A DNA stretch of 64,000 nucleotides from an uncultured Methanobrevibacter sp. (lineage in GTDB: Archaea; Methanobacteriota; Methanobacteria; Methanobacteriales; Methanobacteriaceae), in NCBI RefSeq assembly GCF_934746965.1, contig NZ_CAKVFS010000003.1, positions 124,001 through 188,000 of the forward strand, in the 5' to 3' direction. The stretch's first letter is position 1, and each line of letters starts with the position of its first letter. Shown one piece after another: positions 1 through 11,304 of this stretch. A program made the position numbers and the translations under genes. The notes under the pieces are model-generated. The model saw nothing but the letters and a program-made list of their open reading frames with translations. It did no database searches and was not told the origin of the DNA.

Positions 1-26
1 TTTTATATAATTAATTGAAAAAAGTG

Positions 27-3000
27 ATGACTTTGAATAAATTGAAATGGACTTTGATAATCGTCTTATTAATATTAATGATTTTTAGTATTAATATAGT
101 AAGTGCAATGGATTATGGGGAGGTAAATAATGTATCTACTACAGTTATGGATTCTTCTCAAGAAATCACTGCTTTTAATGATAATTTTGTTTTAGATGAT
201 TCTAATTCAAACACTATTTATGTTTCAAAAGAGGGTAGTGATTCAAATGATGGTTTAACAAAAGATAAATCATTAGCTAGTTTAACTCATGCATTAAATA
301 TAGTTCCAAATAATGGAAGTATTATACTGCTTGATGGATCATATTCTTATTCTTCTATTTCTATTCTCTCTTCAAAAATTGTTACAATTGAAGGGGGAGG
401 CAATGTTAATTTAACAGGTGGGAATTCATATAATTCATTTATTACAAATGATGGTATATTAACACTTAAAAATATTAATGTTGTAAATTGTAAAGGGGAA
501 TATACTGATGCTGCTATTGTTAATAAAAACGTATTATATGTATTAAATTCTACTTTTAATAATAATAAACTTGTATTTTATAATCTTGGTGACTTAATTA
601 TTAATAATTCTAATTTTTTAAATAGTTTAAATACTGTTGTATATGCTGATGAAAATACAAAAACAACAACAGTAATTAATTCAAGGTTTATTAATGGTAA
701 ATCTGCTGGAAGTATTTTATCATTTAGTGATTCTAAATATTCTACATTAATTGAAAATTGTACTTTTGAAAATATTTATTCTACTACTAATGCTGGGGGA
801 ATCATTGGCGTAAGCAATAGTGGTGCAGATTTTAGAATTAACAATTGTCGTTTTATTAATAATACTTTAGATGCTAAAGGTATGTTTACACAAACATCTG
901 ATAAATATGGTGTAGTTATTCGTGTGGGTCTTACAACTGATGTTTTATTTGAAATTACCAAATCTGTATTTGTAAATAATAAAGGTATTAATGGAGCAAT
1001 AGGTGTTATTCAACAAGTTAATTCTTATATTAATGTAACTCATTCTATTTTTTTAAATAACACAGATTATAATGGAAATACTATTGTTAATGGTGCTTCA
1101 AGAGGAACTAGTATTTATGATTATAATTGGTGGGGTATTGATAATCCAGATTTTGGTGTTTTAGTTAATGATGCAAAAAATAAAATAAATAATTGGGTTA
1201 TATTAAATATGAATTATGTTCCTTCAACTAATATTGTTGCTGGAAGTAATATTAAAGTAATTTCTGGTTTAACTAAATATAAGGATGTTAATGGAAATAT
1301 TGGTAGTTTAATTGAAAAGCTTCCAGATTATGGAAATATTACTTTTGAATTCCAAGATGGATTTAAAAAAATTGTAGCTATTGAAAATGGATTGGCTAAA
1401 CTTGATTATGTTGTTAAATCTGGGGAAAATATTGTTTATTCTATATTAGATAATCAAAAAGCCAATATTACAATTGTAGCTAAAGAACTGGATATTATAT
1501 ATGTTTCTGAAAATGGAGATGATTCTAATGAAGGTTCTGAACTTAGTCCTGTTAAAACAATTGCTGTCGCGATTAAATTAACAACTACTGGTAAAATAAT
1601 TATTCTTCCAGGTAAGTATATGGAAAATAATTTAAATATAGATAAAAACTTGAATATAACTGGTCGTGGAAATGTTATTATTGATGGTAAGACTTCTGGG
1701 ACAATATTTACTTTTAACTCAGGGATAATGGTTTATTTAAATAATTTAAATATTAATAATGCATTTAAAAATGGTTATGGTGGAGTTATTTATAATAATG
1801 GAGCTAATTTATATTTAAATTCCATTAATTTCTATGGAAATTCTGCAACAAATGGGGGAGCAGCTATTTATAATACAAATAAAGGTTCTATTACAATTTT
1901 TAATTCTAAATTTTATAATAATACTAATACTGTAAGTTCTGGGTGGAATAAAGGAGGGTCAGCTATTTATAATACTGATTCTTCAAAAGTCATAATTGAA
2001 AATTCTGAATTTTATTTGAATAATGCAGCAGGTGATGGAACTATACAATCATATGGTGGAGATTTGACAATTAAAAGTTCTAAATTTTTCAATAATACTG
2101 CAAAATGTGGATCTGTGATTTACACTGAAAATTCAAAGGTTCTTGTTGATAATTGTGAATTTTATGATAATATTGCAAATAATGCCGTAATCTATGCAAG
2201 AACTTCTACTTTAAATATTACTAATTCCATAATTCGTGAAAATTATGCGAAAAATTGTCCTGCAGTAATTCAAAATTTAGGGAGTAATATAATAATTGAC
2301 AATAATACAATTGTTAATAATAAAGGTACTCGTGCAATTATAATTAATCAGGACTTAAGTAGCTCTAGTGCTGTTTTAAATATAATTAATTCAAGAATCT
2401 ATAATAATACAGTTTTAGTGGATTCAACTGTTTATGGAATTATTTATAATGATAAGTCTTCTTCAAATAATAATATTACATTAAACATTAATAATTGTGC
2501 TATTTTTAATAATAACGTTCCAAATAATATGATTATTCAACATGGAGATTTAACTAGTAATATTTATGTAAATGCAAATTTTAATTGGTGGGGTTCTAAT
2601 AAAGATCCATTAAGTCTTGTTTGCAGTGGGGTTATTTTAGATAGTTGGATTATTCTCCAAGTAAATTATGAAGATAAAGGAATTCCAGTTCTTTATGATG
2701 TTATAGATATTGAAGCTAATTTAAATCATTATATAACTCGTAATGGTAAAAATGGTACAATTGCAAATAATCATGCATTTGATGGTTTAACTGTTAATTT
2801 TAGCACAGTTACAGGTTATTTAACTAAAAATAATCCAATAATTAATAATGGAGTAGCTACTTCAAAATACAGTGTTTTAACATCTTCCAATAATATTATA
2901 TTTATTAAATTTGATAATGAAACAATTACATTAAATTTAAATTCAAATTATTACAATGGAACAACTTATGTTTCTGTAGATGGTAAAGATACAAATGATG

Positions 3001-6000
3001 GATCTATAAATTCTCCAGTAGCTTCTCTTGAAAAAGCAATAGCTATTAATAAAAACGGTAATATCATAATTATTAAAGGAACTTATATAGTTATGGATGT
3101 AAAAATTGATGGAACATATAATATTACTGGTAATGGTGATGTAACTTTAAGTGGTGGAGATGTTAGTCGTGTTTTATACATTCTTGGAGGAAAAGTAATT
3201 ATTAAAAATATTAATTTTTCAAATGGTAGAACATTAAGTGAAAGTGGAGCTTTAATTGGAAATGCTGGTGATTTAACATTAATCAATACTACATTTACTA
3301 ATTCAAAATCTAATAAGAATGGTGGGGCAATTTATAGTGTTGGTAATTTAACAATAATTAATTCAACAATAGCTAATAATAAAGCAACAATTGGTGGAGC
3401 GATTTTTATTGATAAATTCAATGATGACTATGTAAATATTAAGTTCCAGAATGTTATATTTGAAAATAATGTGGCTACTGGAGAAAATAAACATGGTGGT
3501 GGAGCTATTTATGCTCAAGCTATTGGTGGAACTGTATTAATTGATAATTGTTCATTTATTTCTAATTCAGTTTCTGGAAATTTTGCAGGAGGAGCTATTT
3601 ATTCTCTTCAACTTGTTAATAGAATGAAAATTATTAATTCAAAATTTATTAATAATTCTGCTAATTCTCCTGAAAATTATGGTGGAGGAGCAATTTGTTT
3701 TATTGGTGGAAATTTAGAAACAATAGGTAAATTAGATATAATTAACTCACTATTTGAAGATAATATAGATTCTATTGCTGGTGGAATTTATATTAGGGCT
3801 TCAACTTTAGATATTTCTAATTCAATTTTAATTAACAATTCTAAATTTTCTATTTATAAAGGAATTACTAGTTATGCAACTACTAAAATAACTGCTGATA
3901 ATAATTGGTGGGGAACTAATGAAGGAGCAGTCAATTTTGTTTCTGGTGTAGATGTAACTAAATGGATAATAATGACTTTTATTAATAACACTCCAATTAT
4001 TCAAGGAAATACTGTTATATTAACTGTAGCATTGGATACTTTAAATGATGGATCTAAATTAAATAATCCATTACTATTTTCACGTCCTGTATCAATTATA
4101 ACTCCAACTAAAACATATAATAATCAATATACTATAGAATATCTTGTAGTTGATAAGATAACCATTATTTCAGCTATTATTGATAATCAGATTATTTATT
4201 TATCATCTGATAAATTAAATACTACATTGGAAATTTCAGATGTTATTGTTAATTTAGGTAGGGATATTGATTTAATAGCTAATGTAAAAGATATCAATAA
4301 AGTTAATGTAAATATTGGGTTTGTTGAATTTTATGTTAATGGTAAATTAGTTGGCACTAGTGAAGTTAAAAACGGTTTAGCTACTTTAACATTATCTAAT
4401 AATTATTCTAAAGGGAATTATACGATACTTGCAAAATATGTAGATGTTAATAATGTTTATTATCAAAGTATGAATAAATCTGTTCTTAAGGTTATATCAA
4501 CTAGTTTAATAGTAACAAATTCAACATTTTTCGACTTCTTTGATGTAAATGGTTTACTTAAAGAAGAAATCACTGCTAATGAATTGATATTTTCAGGTTC
4601 ATTTATTAATCTTGGATTAAATACTATTACAATTGATCGTTCTATGACTATTAAAGGTGTTAATTCAGCTACTTTAAATAATATTTATTTAGAATTATTA
4701 GGAAATAATATATCTGTAGATAATTTCACAATAAATATAAATAAACAGGATTATGGAATTTATGTTGTTAATTGTGGAAATATAATAATTAAAAATTCAT
4801 TAATTAATTTTAATGATTCAGGTATTTCTGATACTATAGCTATTTATTGTGATAAAGTAAATGAATTACAATTGATTAACAATAGTATTAATTATTTAGG
4901 TCAAAGTAAGGGTAAAACTATAAATCATCCAGTTCATATTTCTAATTGTGATAATGCAATAATTGATAATAATATTATCAATGCTAAAATGCCTTCTCTT
5001 GCAATTGATTATGATAGGGTAACATATGAAGCTATAACTTACAGTGTTGCATTATTTGTAGATAAATCTGATAATATTAAAATATTAAATAATAAAATCA
5101 CAAATTCATATAATGCATTTAGTGGAATGTATGATACTATAGAAGGAATTATAATAAAAGCATCTAAAAATCCTGTTATTAAATTTAACGTGATTGATGT
5201 AACTGGACATAATTATACTTATGCTTTAAAATTTGTAAGTGTAATGGACAGTGAATTTAATGTTTATGGATGTTTGAATATTGATTGTGCAAATAATATT
5301 ATTACTTCTAAATGTGATTCTTATTATGCGAATGCTATTGAGTTAGATGGTCCTATATCTGGAAGAGTATATAATAACTCAATAGTTGTTGAAGCTTTAA
5401 GTGTTGTTTACGGAATATATTCTCAAGCAATAAATGGTGCAGTTAATTTAGATTATATAAACAATACTATAATAGCTAATTCTCATACTGTATATGGTAT
5501 GGAGCTTATGGGAACTGATGAGTTTGTTAGTGGAAATAATATAACTGCTAAAGGTAATATAACTATGGGTATTATTTCATCTTCTAAAAATCTTGAAGTG
5601 ACAAATAACATAATTAATTCTTTAGGAAGTGGAATTGGAACTATTACTGGTGGAGATATTCTTGGAGGAGAAAATACAGGTATTTTAATAACTGCTGATA
5701 AAAATTCTGCAAAATATTCTAAATTAAATGCTTATAAAAATAAAATAATTACTACTGGTGATTATACTATAATGATTGATAAACGTAATATTATGGTTAA
5801 TATTGTTGAAGATAATTATTTGGTATCTTCTAAACTTTTAGGTGATAAATCTGTTTATACTACTTCAAAATTAAATAAAATATTTAATAATACTCCTAGT
5901 GAGTATATGACTGTAATTACAGTTAAAAATAATGAATTAATCATTGGTGATAATTATACAATTACATTAACTGACTTTAATGGAACTGGATTAGATGGTA

Positions 6001-7706
6001 TGGAAGTAATAATTAAATGTGGTGGATATGTTTGGAAAAAAATCACTGATAAATTTGGTAAAATTAACATTCCAGCATCTAAGTTAGGTATTGGAAATCA
6101 TCTTGTTGAGGTGATTTTTGAAGGTAATGGTTATTATGCAGCATCAAAAATATCAAACAATGTAACAATTAATAAAATACCTGTTGATATTGATTTAATC
6201 TGTGATGATGTATTTGTTGGATCTGATTTGATTATTAGTGCAGAAATTACTGGTGGTGCAAATGGTGATATAATATTTGTTATTAATAATAAAGAATATA
6301 TAGTTCCAATTATTAATAATAAAGCCAAATTATCTTTAAATAATTTAGTTACTGGTAAATATGAGGTTATAGCTAAATATGAAGGTAATGAATTATATGA
6401 ATCTACGACAGTTAGTGCTACATTTAATATAAATAAATATTCTTCAGATATTAAAACAAATATTACTGTTGAAGATAATACAGTAATAATTGAGGTTATT
6501 TTACCAAAAGATGCTACTGGTAATGTAACTGCTGTTATTGGGGATAAACATTATAGTATTGATATAAAAGATGGTGTTGGTAAGTTGCTTATTTCTAATT
6601 TAGCTGGAGGAAATTATACTGTAACAATTTATTATTCTGGAGATAATAAATATAATTCCTTTAAATTGGATCAAGATATAATAATAATTCCTTTAGAATT
6701 TAAGTTAGATGTTAATGAACTTATTAAATTTTATGGTAATAGTGATAAACTCACTGCTATTTTATTAGACAGTCAAGGAAATCCAATCATCAATGTATCT
6801 ATTGTATTTACTGTTAACAATATTAAATATACAAGACTTACAAATGGTGACGGTATTGCCTCAATGAATATTAATTTAAATCCGGGTGTTTATAAGGTAT
6901 CAGCTAGTTATAATAACACAATTGTAAATTCTACTGTAACAGTTAAATCTGTTGTTGTTGGTGATGATATTGTTAAAATGTTTAGAAACGGTACTCAGTA
7001 TTATGCTTTATTCCTGGATTCAAATGGTAATCCATTAATAAACACTGCTGTTAAATTTAATATTAATGGTGTGTTCTACTATAGAAATACTACTAATGAG
7101 GGTGTTGCTAGGTTAAATATTAATTTAAGACCTGGGGAGTATATTATTACTAATTATAATCTTGTGACTGGTGAGGAAAACTCTAATAAAGTGGTTGTAA
7201 AACCATTAATTGCTGAAAATTATGATTTAGTAAAATATTTCCAAAATGAATCACAATTCAGCGTAAAAATCATTGGAAAAGACGGTAAAATAGTAACAGG
7301 TGAAGAAGTAAACTTCAACATCAACGGAGTATTCTACAAACGTGTAACTGACGAAAACGGAATAGCTACATTAAAAATCAACCTAAGACCAGGAAACTAC
7401 ATAATAACCTCAGAATACGAAGGATACGCAATAGCTAACAACATAACAGTCCTACCAACACTAAAAACAACAGACCTCTCTATGAATTACAAAGACGGAT
7501 CAACATTCAATGCAATTGCATTGGATAAACAAGGAAACCCACTAGCTAACCAAAAAATAACATTCAACGTCAACGGAGTATTCTACAACAAAATAACTGA
7601 TGAAAACGGTGTAGCTAAACTAAACATAAACTTAAACAAAGGCCAATACATCATAACATCAATATGGGATGATTACATGGTAGGAAACAAAATTACAATT
7701 GCTTAA
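27..7706 (+). CDS. giant adhesin-like surface protein (beta-helix and Ig-like repeats)
   Basis: Secreted adhesin-like protein of about 2,560 residues. The frame is open from a TTG at 15, but the ATG at 27 directly precedes a hydrophobic signal peptide (LIIVLLILMIFSINIVSA), so I start there. Three tandem modules near residues 69-370, 496-857 and 984-1299 each open with YVS-x2-G-x-D-x-N-x-G and close with NWWG; between lie Asn-rich short-strand repeats typical of right-handed beta-helix (pectate-lyase or Chlamydia PMP-like) domains. An Ig-like stretch, a second beta-helix (about 1505-1960) and Ig-like repeats follow; the last four, of about 80 residues each, share the core FNINGVFY. There is no C-terminal membrane anchor or sortase signal, so attachment may run through the Ig repeats. 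Its second half is homologous to the next gene. Codon use changes sharply near 7,230 (see findings). Such proteins are expanded in Methanobrevibacter; the ligand is unknown. Confidence 0.9.
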   Translation: MTLNKLKWTLIIVLLILMIFSINIVSAMDYGEVNNVSTTVMDSSQEITAFNDNFVLDDSNSNTIYVSKEGSDSNDGLTKDKSLASLTHALNIVPNNGSIILLDGSYSYSSISILSSKIVTIEGGGNVNLTGGNSYNSFITNDGILTLKNINVVNCKGEYTDAAIVNKNVLYVLNSTFNNNKLVFYNLGDLIINNSNFLNSLNTVVYADENTKTTTVINSRFINGKSAGSILSFSDSKYSTLIENCTFENIYSTTNAGGIIGVSNSGADFRINNCRFINNTLDAKGMFTQTSDKYGVVIRVGLTTDVLFEITKSVFVNNKGINGAIGVIQQVNSYINVTHSIFLNNTDYNGNTIVNGASRGTSIYDYNWWGIDNPDFGVLVNDAKNKINNWVILNMNYVPSTNIVAGSNIKVISGLTKYKDVNGNIGSLIEKLPDYGNITFEFQDGFKKIVAIENGLAKLDYVVKSGENIVYSILDNQKANITIVAKELDIIYVSENGDDSNEGSELSPVKTIAVAIKLTTTGKIIILPGKYMENNLNIDKNLNITGRGNVIIDGKTSGTIFTFNSGIMVYLNNLNINNAFKNGYGGVIYNNGANLYLNSINFYGNSATNGGAAIYNTNKGSITIFNSKFYNNTNTVSSGWNKGGSAIYNTDSSKVIIENSEFYLNNAAGDGTIQSYGGDLTIKSSKFFNNTAKCGSVIYTENSKVLVDNCEFYDNIANNAVIYARTSTLNITNSIIRENYAKNCPAVIQNLGSNIIIDNNTIVNNKGTRAIIINQDLSSSSAVLNIINSRIYNNTVLVDSTVYGIIYNDKSSSNNNITLNINNCAIFNNNVPNNMIIQHGDLTSNIYVNANFNWWGSNKDPLSLVCSGVILDSWIILQVNYEDKGIPVLYDVIDIEANLNHYITRNGKNGTIANNHAFDGLTVNFSTVTGYLTKNNPIINNGVATSKYSVLTSSNNIIFIKFDNETITLNLNSNYYNGTTYVSVDGKDTNDGSINSPVASLEKAIAINKNGNIIIIKGTYIVMDVKIDGTYNITGNGDVTLSGGDVSRVLYILGGKVIIKNINFSNGRTLSESGALIGNAGDLTLINTTFTNSKSNKNGGAIYSVGNLTIINSTIANNKATIGGAIFIDKFNDDYVNIKFQNVIFENNVATGENKHGGGAIYAQAIGGTVLIDNCSFISNSVSGNFAGGAIYSLQLVNRMKIINSKFINNSANSPENYGGGAICFIGGNLETIGKLDIINSLFEDNIDSIAGGIYIRASTLDISNSILINNSKFSIYKGITSYATTKITADNNWWGTNEGAVNFVSGVDVTKWIIMTFINNTPIIQGNTVILTVALDTLNDGSKLNNPLLFSRPVSIITPTKTYNNQYTIEYLVVDKITIISAIIDNQIIYLSSDKLNTTLEISDVIVNLGRDIDLIANVKDINKVNVNIGFVEFYVNGKLVGTSEVKNGLATLTLSNNYSKGNYTILAKYVDVNNVYYQSMNKSVLKVISTSLIVTNSTFFDFFDVNGLLKEEITANELIFSGSFINLGLNTITIDRSMTIKGVNSATLNNIYLELLGNNISVDNFTININKQDYGIYVVNCGNIIIKNSLINFNDSGISDTIAIYCDKVNELQLINNSINYLGQSKGKTINHPVHISNCDNAIIDNNIINAKMPSLAIDYDRVTYEAITYSVALFVDKSDNIKILNNKITNSYNAFSGMYDTIEGIIIKASKNPVIKFNVIDVTGHNYTYALKFVSVMDSEFNVYGCLNIDCANNIITSKCDSYYANAIELDGPISGRVYNNSIVVEALSVVYGIYSQAINGAVNLDYINNTIIANSHTVYGMELMGTDEFVSGNNITAKGNITMGIISSSKNLEVTNNIINSLGSGIGTITGGDILGGENTGILITADKNSAKYSKLNAYKNKIITTGDYTIMIDKRNIMVNIVEDNYLVSSKLLGDKSVYTTSKLNKIFNNTPSEYMTVITVKNNELIIGDNYTITLTDFNGTGLDGMEVIIKCGGYVWKKITDKFGKINIPASKLGIGNHLVEVIFEGNGYYAASKISNNVTINKIPVDIDLICDDVFVGSDLIISAEITGGANGDIIFVINNKEYIVPIINNKAKLSLNNLVTGKYEVIAKYEGNELYESTTVSATFNINKYSSDIKTNITVEDNTVIIEVILPKDATGNVTAVIGDKHYSIDIKDGVGKLLISNLAGGNYTVTIYYSGDNKYNSFKLDQDIIIIPLEFKLDVNELIKFYGNSDKLTAILLDSQGNPIINVSIVFTVNNIKYTRLTNGDGIASMNINLNPGVYKVSASYNNTIVNSTVTVKSVVVGDDIVKMFRNGTQYYALFLDSNGNPLINTAVKFNINGVFYYRNTTNEGVARLNINLRPGEYIITNYNLVTGEENSNKVVVKPLIAENYDLVKYFQNESQFSVKIIGKDGKIVTGEEVNFNINGVFYKRVTDENGIATLKINLRPGNYIITSEYEGYAIANNITVLPTLKTTDLSMNYKDGSTFNAIALDKQGNPLANQKITFNVNGVFYNKITDENGVAKLNINLNKGQYIITSIWDDYMVGNKITIA

Positions 7707-7925
7707 GAGATTTTTTTTTAAATTCTTTTTTACTTTTTTCTTTTTAATTTTATCAAATCTTGTTTTTCATGTAATTTAATAACGATATAATCATTTATTC
7801 TATTCAAAAAGATTATATTCTATTTTTTGTAAATATATATTACATACATTCATAATATGATACTATTTTAGAATAATGTTAAATTATGGATGTGGATAAT
7901 ATATTTATAAATGGAGAGATTAACT

Positions 7926-10670
7926 ATGAATAAAAAGATATTTGTTTTGCTTCTTGTTGCAATAGTTGCTCTTTCACTTTCAGCAGTTTCTGCTAATGAA
8001 AACACGACAGATGATGTTGTTGTATCTTCTGAAAGCATAAATACTGTAGCAACATATAATGATGTTGTTAGTGATTCAGCAATAAATAATGCTTCTATAA
8101 CTGTATCTGCTGAAAATATTAGTTATGGTGAAAATGCAATTGTTGAAGCTAATATAATTCCAAATACTACTGCAGGTAATATTAGTTTTATCTTAGATGG
8201 TAAAATTAATCAGTCTGGAATTATTATTAATGGTAGTGCAAGTACAATCTTTGAAAATTTAGAAATAGGCAAACATAATGTAACTGCAATTTATAATGGA
8301 ATTAGTTCTACTACTTCATTTAATGTAGTTGGAAATACAGTTACAAATGATACATTTTTTGATTATTTTGATGAAGAAGGTTGTTTAAGAGATTATATTA
8401 CATTTTCTGATTTGATTTTTGAAGGTAATTTTACAAATCTTAATATAGATGGTGTAAAAATTACTAGAAAAATTAATTTAATTGGTAAAAATGCTAGTTT
8501 AATTAATACTCCTATTTTCATTACTGGGGATGATGTTTCAGTAGATAATTTTACTTTTATTGTAAATGATGGTTCTGTAGAAGCACCTATTGTAATGGAA
8601 AATTGTGAGAATATTAACATAAGTAATAATATTATTTTATTTAATAAAAATTCTGATGGTAATTCATTTGCAATTTTAGGTGGTCATTTAGTTAATTTAA
8701 CTATTAATAATAATACTATTAACTTTACTAGTGAAAATACTAAAGATTTGACTTATGCTATTTGCATATTTGCGTCTAATAATGTAAATATTTTAAATAA
8801 TAATATGTTAATTAGTATTCCATCTGTTCCTGTAAGTTATGATCCAATTACTTATGATGCTACTGTAAAATCTACAGGTATGTTCATTGAAGAATCTAAT
8901 AATTTGAATATAAATTCAAATAATATTATTGTAAACTATAATAATTTTAATGGAACTTATGATACTATTTATGCTTTAAATATTGCTTCTGGAAATAATG
9001 TATCTATAAAAAATAATAATATAACTACTAAAGGTCATAGTTATACTTATGGAATTAATATTGGTTCTAAAAATATAACAATCGATTCTAATGGTATTTA
9101 TACTATTTCTGATAATAATTATGCTGCAGGTATTCAAATAAATGGTGGTTCTACTGGCATTATTAAAAATAATGAAATTTTAGTAGATTCTCCTAATTTT
9201 GCATATGGTATTTACTCAAGTAGTTTCCCTAAAACTAATAATATTACTTATGATGGTAACGATGTTGTAGGTAATTCTAGTTATATCTATGGTATCTATT
9301 TAAGTGGATATAATGAAACTTTATTAAATAACAATGTATCTCTTGTAGGTAACTTTACTGTAGGTATTGCATCTAGTGCAAATTTATTAACATTAATTAA
9401 AAATGAAATAATTACTAATGGTAATAATATTGGTAATGCAAGTAAATGTGGAGATTCTATTATTGCTGAAACTGTTGGTATTAAAATAGCTTCTGGTAAT
9501 GTAACTATAACTAATTGTACTGTTAAAACCAATGGTGATTATGCAATTAATACTACTGGTGCTGGAGTAATAACATATAATTATTTAATTGCTAATGTTG
9601 GTTTAGGTGATGATGCTGTTAAATTTAGCAATAAGGACACTATTGTAGAAAATAATGGTCCTAAATTTATCTTAACTGTTCCAGAACTTGTTAAAATGTA
9701 TGGCACTGATGGTAAACTTCAAGCTATTTTAACTGATGCTAAAAACAATCCTATTGTTAATGCTACCATTACATTTATTGTTAATGGTGTAACTTATACT
9801 AGAAATACTAATGAAAGTGGTATAGCATCTATGAATATTAATTTATATCCTGGATTCTTTGAAGTATCAGCTAATTACAATAAAACTACTGTAAATTCAA
9901 GTATTAATATTACTTCATCTATATTTGGTAATAATATTGTTAAAATTTATCAAAATGGAACTCAATTCTTTGCAACATTCTATGGTAAAGATGGTAAAAC
10001 ATTAGCTAATGGTACTAATGTAACATTTAATATTAATGGTGTGATATATACACGTCAAACTAATGAAAATGGTACTGCAAGATTAGCTATTAACTTAAGA
10101 CATGGAGAATACATTTTAACTGCAACCAATCTTGAAAATAATGAACAAAAAGGATTTAATATTACTGTTTTGTCAAATGTTGAAACTAATGATTTAGTAA
10201 AATACTTTAAAAACGAATCTCAATTTATTGTTAAAGTATTTAATAAAGATGGAACTTTAGCTAATGGTACTAATGTAACATTTAATATTAATGGTGTATT
10301 TTATGTTAGAGAAGTCACTAATGGTACAGCTAAATTAAATATTAACTTAAACCCAGGTAAATATATAATTACTACTATTTATGAAGGATATGCAGTTGGA
10401 AATAATGTTACTGTAAATTCAACTTTAATTACTAAAGATTTATCTATGAATTATAAAGATGGATCTACATTTAATGCTACTGTTTTAGATGGACAAGGTA
10501 ATCCATTAGCTAATCAAACTGTAACATTTAATGTAAATGGAGTAGTTTATAATAAAACCTCTGATGAAAATGGTATTGCTAAATTAAATATTAATTTAAT
10601 TGCTGGTAAGTATATCATTACTTCAACATGGAATGGTTATCAAGTTGGAAGAACTTTAACTATTGCTTAA
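7926..10670 (+). CDS. adhesin-like surface protein, shorter paralogue
   Basis: Secreted protein of 914 residues, paralogous to the second half of the upstream giant gene. The ATG at 7926 is chosen over the upstream in-frame ATG at 7911 because GGAGAG (7913-7918) sits at ribosome-binding distance and the signal peptide KKIFVLLLVAIVALSLSAVSA follows at once. The order is signal peptide, one Ig-like domain (about 55-140), a parallel beta-helix opening with the FFDYFDEEG motif also seen in the larger protein, then four Ig-like repeats of about 80 residues (about 580-914) with FNINGV-type cores. No transmembrane anchor is visible. Unlike the larger gene, it keeps the same T-ending codon style to its end. 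The stop codon lies inside a terminator hairpin. Role inferred from family: surface adhesion or cell-cell contact. Confidence 0.88.
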   Translation: MNKKIFVLLLVAIVALSLSAVSANENTTDDVVVSSESINTVATYNDVVSDSAINNASITVSAENISYGENAIVEANIIPNTTAGNISFILDGKINQSGIIINGSASTIFENLEIGKHNVTAIYNGISSTTSFNVVGNTVTNDTFFDYFDEEGCLRDYITFSDLIFEGNFTNLNIDGVKITRKINLIGKNASLINTPIFITGDDVSVDNFTFIVNDGSVEAPIVMENCENINISNNIILFNKNSDGNSFAILGGHLVNLTINNNTINFTSENTKDLTYAICIFASNNVNILNNNMLISIPSVPVSYDPITYDATVKSTGMFIEESNNLNINSNNIIVNYNNFNGTYDTIYALNIASGNNVSIKNNNITTKGHSYTYGINIGSKNITIDSNGIYTISDNNYAAGIQINGGSTGIIKNNEILVDSPNFAYGIYSSSFPKTNNITYDGNDVVGNSSYIYGIYLSGYNETLLNNNVSLVGNFTVGIASSANLLTLIKNEIITNGNNIGNASKCGDSIIAETVGIKIASGNVTITNCTVKTNGDYAINTTGAGVITYNYLIANVGLGDDAVKFSNKDTIVENNGPKFILTVPELVKMYGTDGKLQAILTDAKNNPIVNATITFIVNGVTYTRNTNESGIASMNINLYPGFFEVSANYNKTTVNSSINITSSIFGNNIVKIYQNGTQFFATFYGKDGKTLANGTNVTFNINGVIYTRQTNENGTARLAINLRHGEYILTATNLENNEQKGFNITVLSNVETNDLVKYFKNESQFIVKVFNKDGTLANGTNVTFNINGVFYVREVTNGTAKLNINLNPGKYIITTIYEGYAVGNNVTVNSTLITKDLSMNYKDGSTFNATVLDGQGNPLANQTVTFNVNGVVYNKTSDENGIAKLNINLIAGKYIITSTWNGYQVGRTLTIA

Positions 10671-10707
10671 GAGATTTAATTAATCTCTTAACTTTTTTCT
10701 TTTTTTG
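10668..10707 (+). terminator. hairpin plus T-tract terminator overlapping the stop codon
   Basis: TAAGAGATT (10668-10676) pairs perfectly with AATCTCTTA (10682-10690) around a 5-nt loop, followed by a T-rich tract. The first three bases of the stem are the stop codon of the adhesin-like gene. Confidence 0.75.
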
Positions 10708-10743
10708 GAAACTTTTATTTATTGTTTTATTTAAAATAATAAT

Positions 10744-11292
10744 ATGGTTAACATAACTAAACTCACTGCAGATGTTGATGTATCTGATTATTGTAACAAA
10801 TATGTTGACGTTGATAAATTTTTAGAAATCTGTAAAGAGTGCGATCAATACGGTAACAACTGGAGTTGTCCACCTTTTGATTTTAATCCTAAAGAAATAT
10901 GGAATTCATTTAACAAACTTAAAATAATTGCTTTTAAATTTGATTTTTCTTTGGAAGAGTTAAATAGAACATACACTCCTAATGAGTTGAATTTTATCAT
11001 AAAAAAACTTGAGAGGATGAAAGTTAAATTAATGAATGAAATTTATGCATTGGAAGATGATGATTCTTTAGGATTATTTATAGGAAGCTGTAATTTATGT
11101 ATGAGATGCACTCGAACAATTGGTATGAGATGTAAAATGCCATTTAAATTAAGATATTCTATTGAATCACTAGGTGGGAATGTTGACGAAACAATCAAAG
11201 ATATTTTTGGTTATGAAATCATCTATGCAAAAGATGGAAAATTACCAGAATACATGATTTTTGTTGGAGGATTACTCTACGACAAAAAATAA
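10744..11292 (+). CDS. DUF2284 predicted metal-binding protein
   Basis: Protein of 182 residues matching the DUF2284 family, small cysteine-rich archaeal and bacterial proteins of unknown function thought to bind metal. Conserved cysteines occur as C-x2-C near residue 30 (EICKECDQYG), in NWSCPPF, and in the cluster SCNLCMRCT with a further MRCKMP near residues 115-133. No Shine-Dalgarno sequence is visible before the ATG; an AT-rich TATA-like stretch about 26 bp upstream suggests a leaderless transcript (inference). It is followed 12 bp downstream by npdG, so the two are probably co-transcribed. Confidence 0.82.
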   Translation: MVNITKLTADVDVSDYCNKYVDVDKFLEICKECDQYGNNWSCPPFDFNPKEIWNSFNKLKIIAFKFDFSLEELNRTYTPNELNFIIKKLERMKVKLMNEIYALEDDDSLGLFIGSCNLCMRCTRTIGMRCKMPFKLRYSIESLGGNVDETIKDIFGYEIIYAKDGKLPEYMIFVGGLLYDKK

Positions 11293-11304
11293 GGAGAATA
11301 AAAA

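Noticed and set aside
15..26. TTG at 15 as start of the giant adhesin
   Set aside because: It adds only four residues before an ATG that directly precedes the signal peptide, and too little upstream sequence is available to judge a ribosome binding site.
776..961. Minus-strand ORFs inside the adhesin genes and other large genes
   Set aside because: They lie wholly within well-supported coding regions in another frame, lack ribosome binding sites and show no family similarity.
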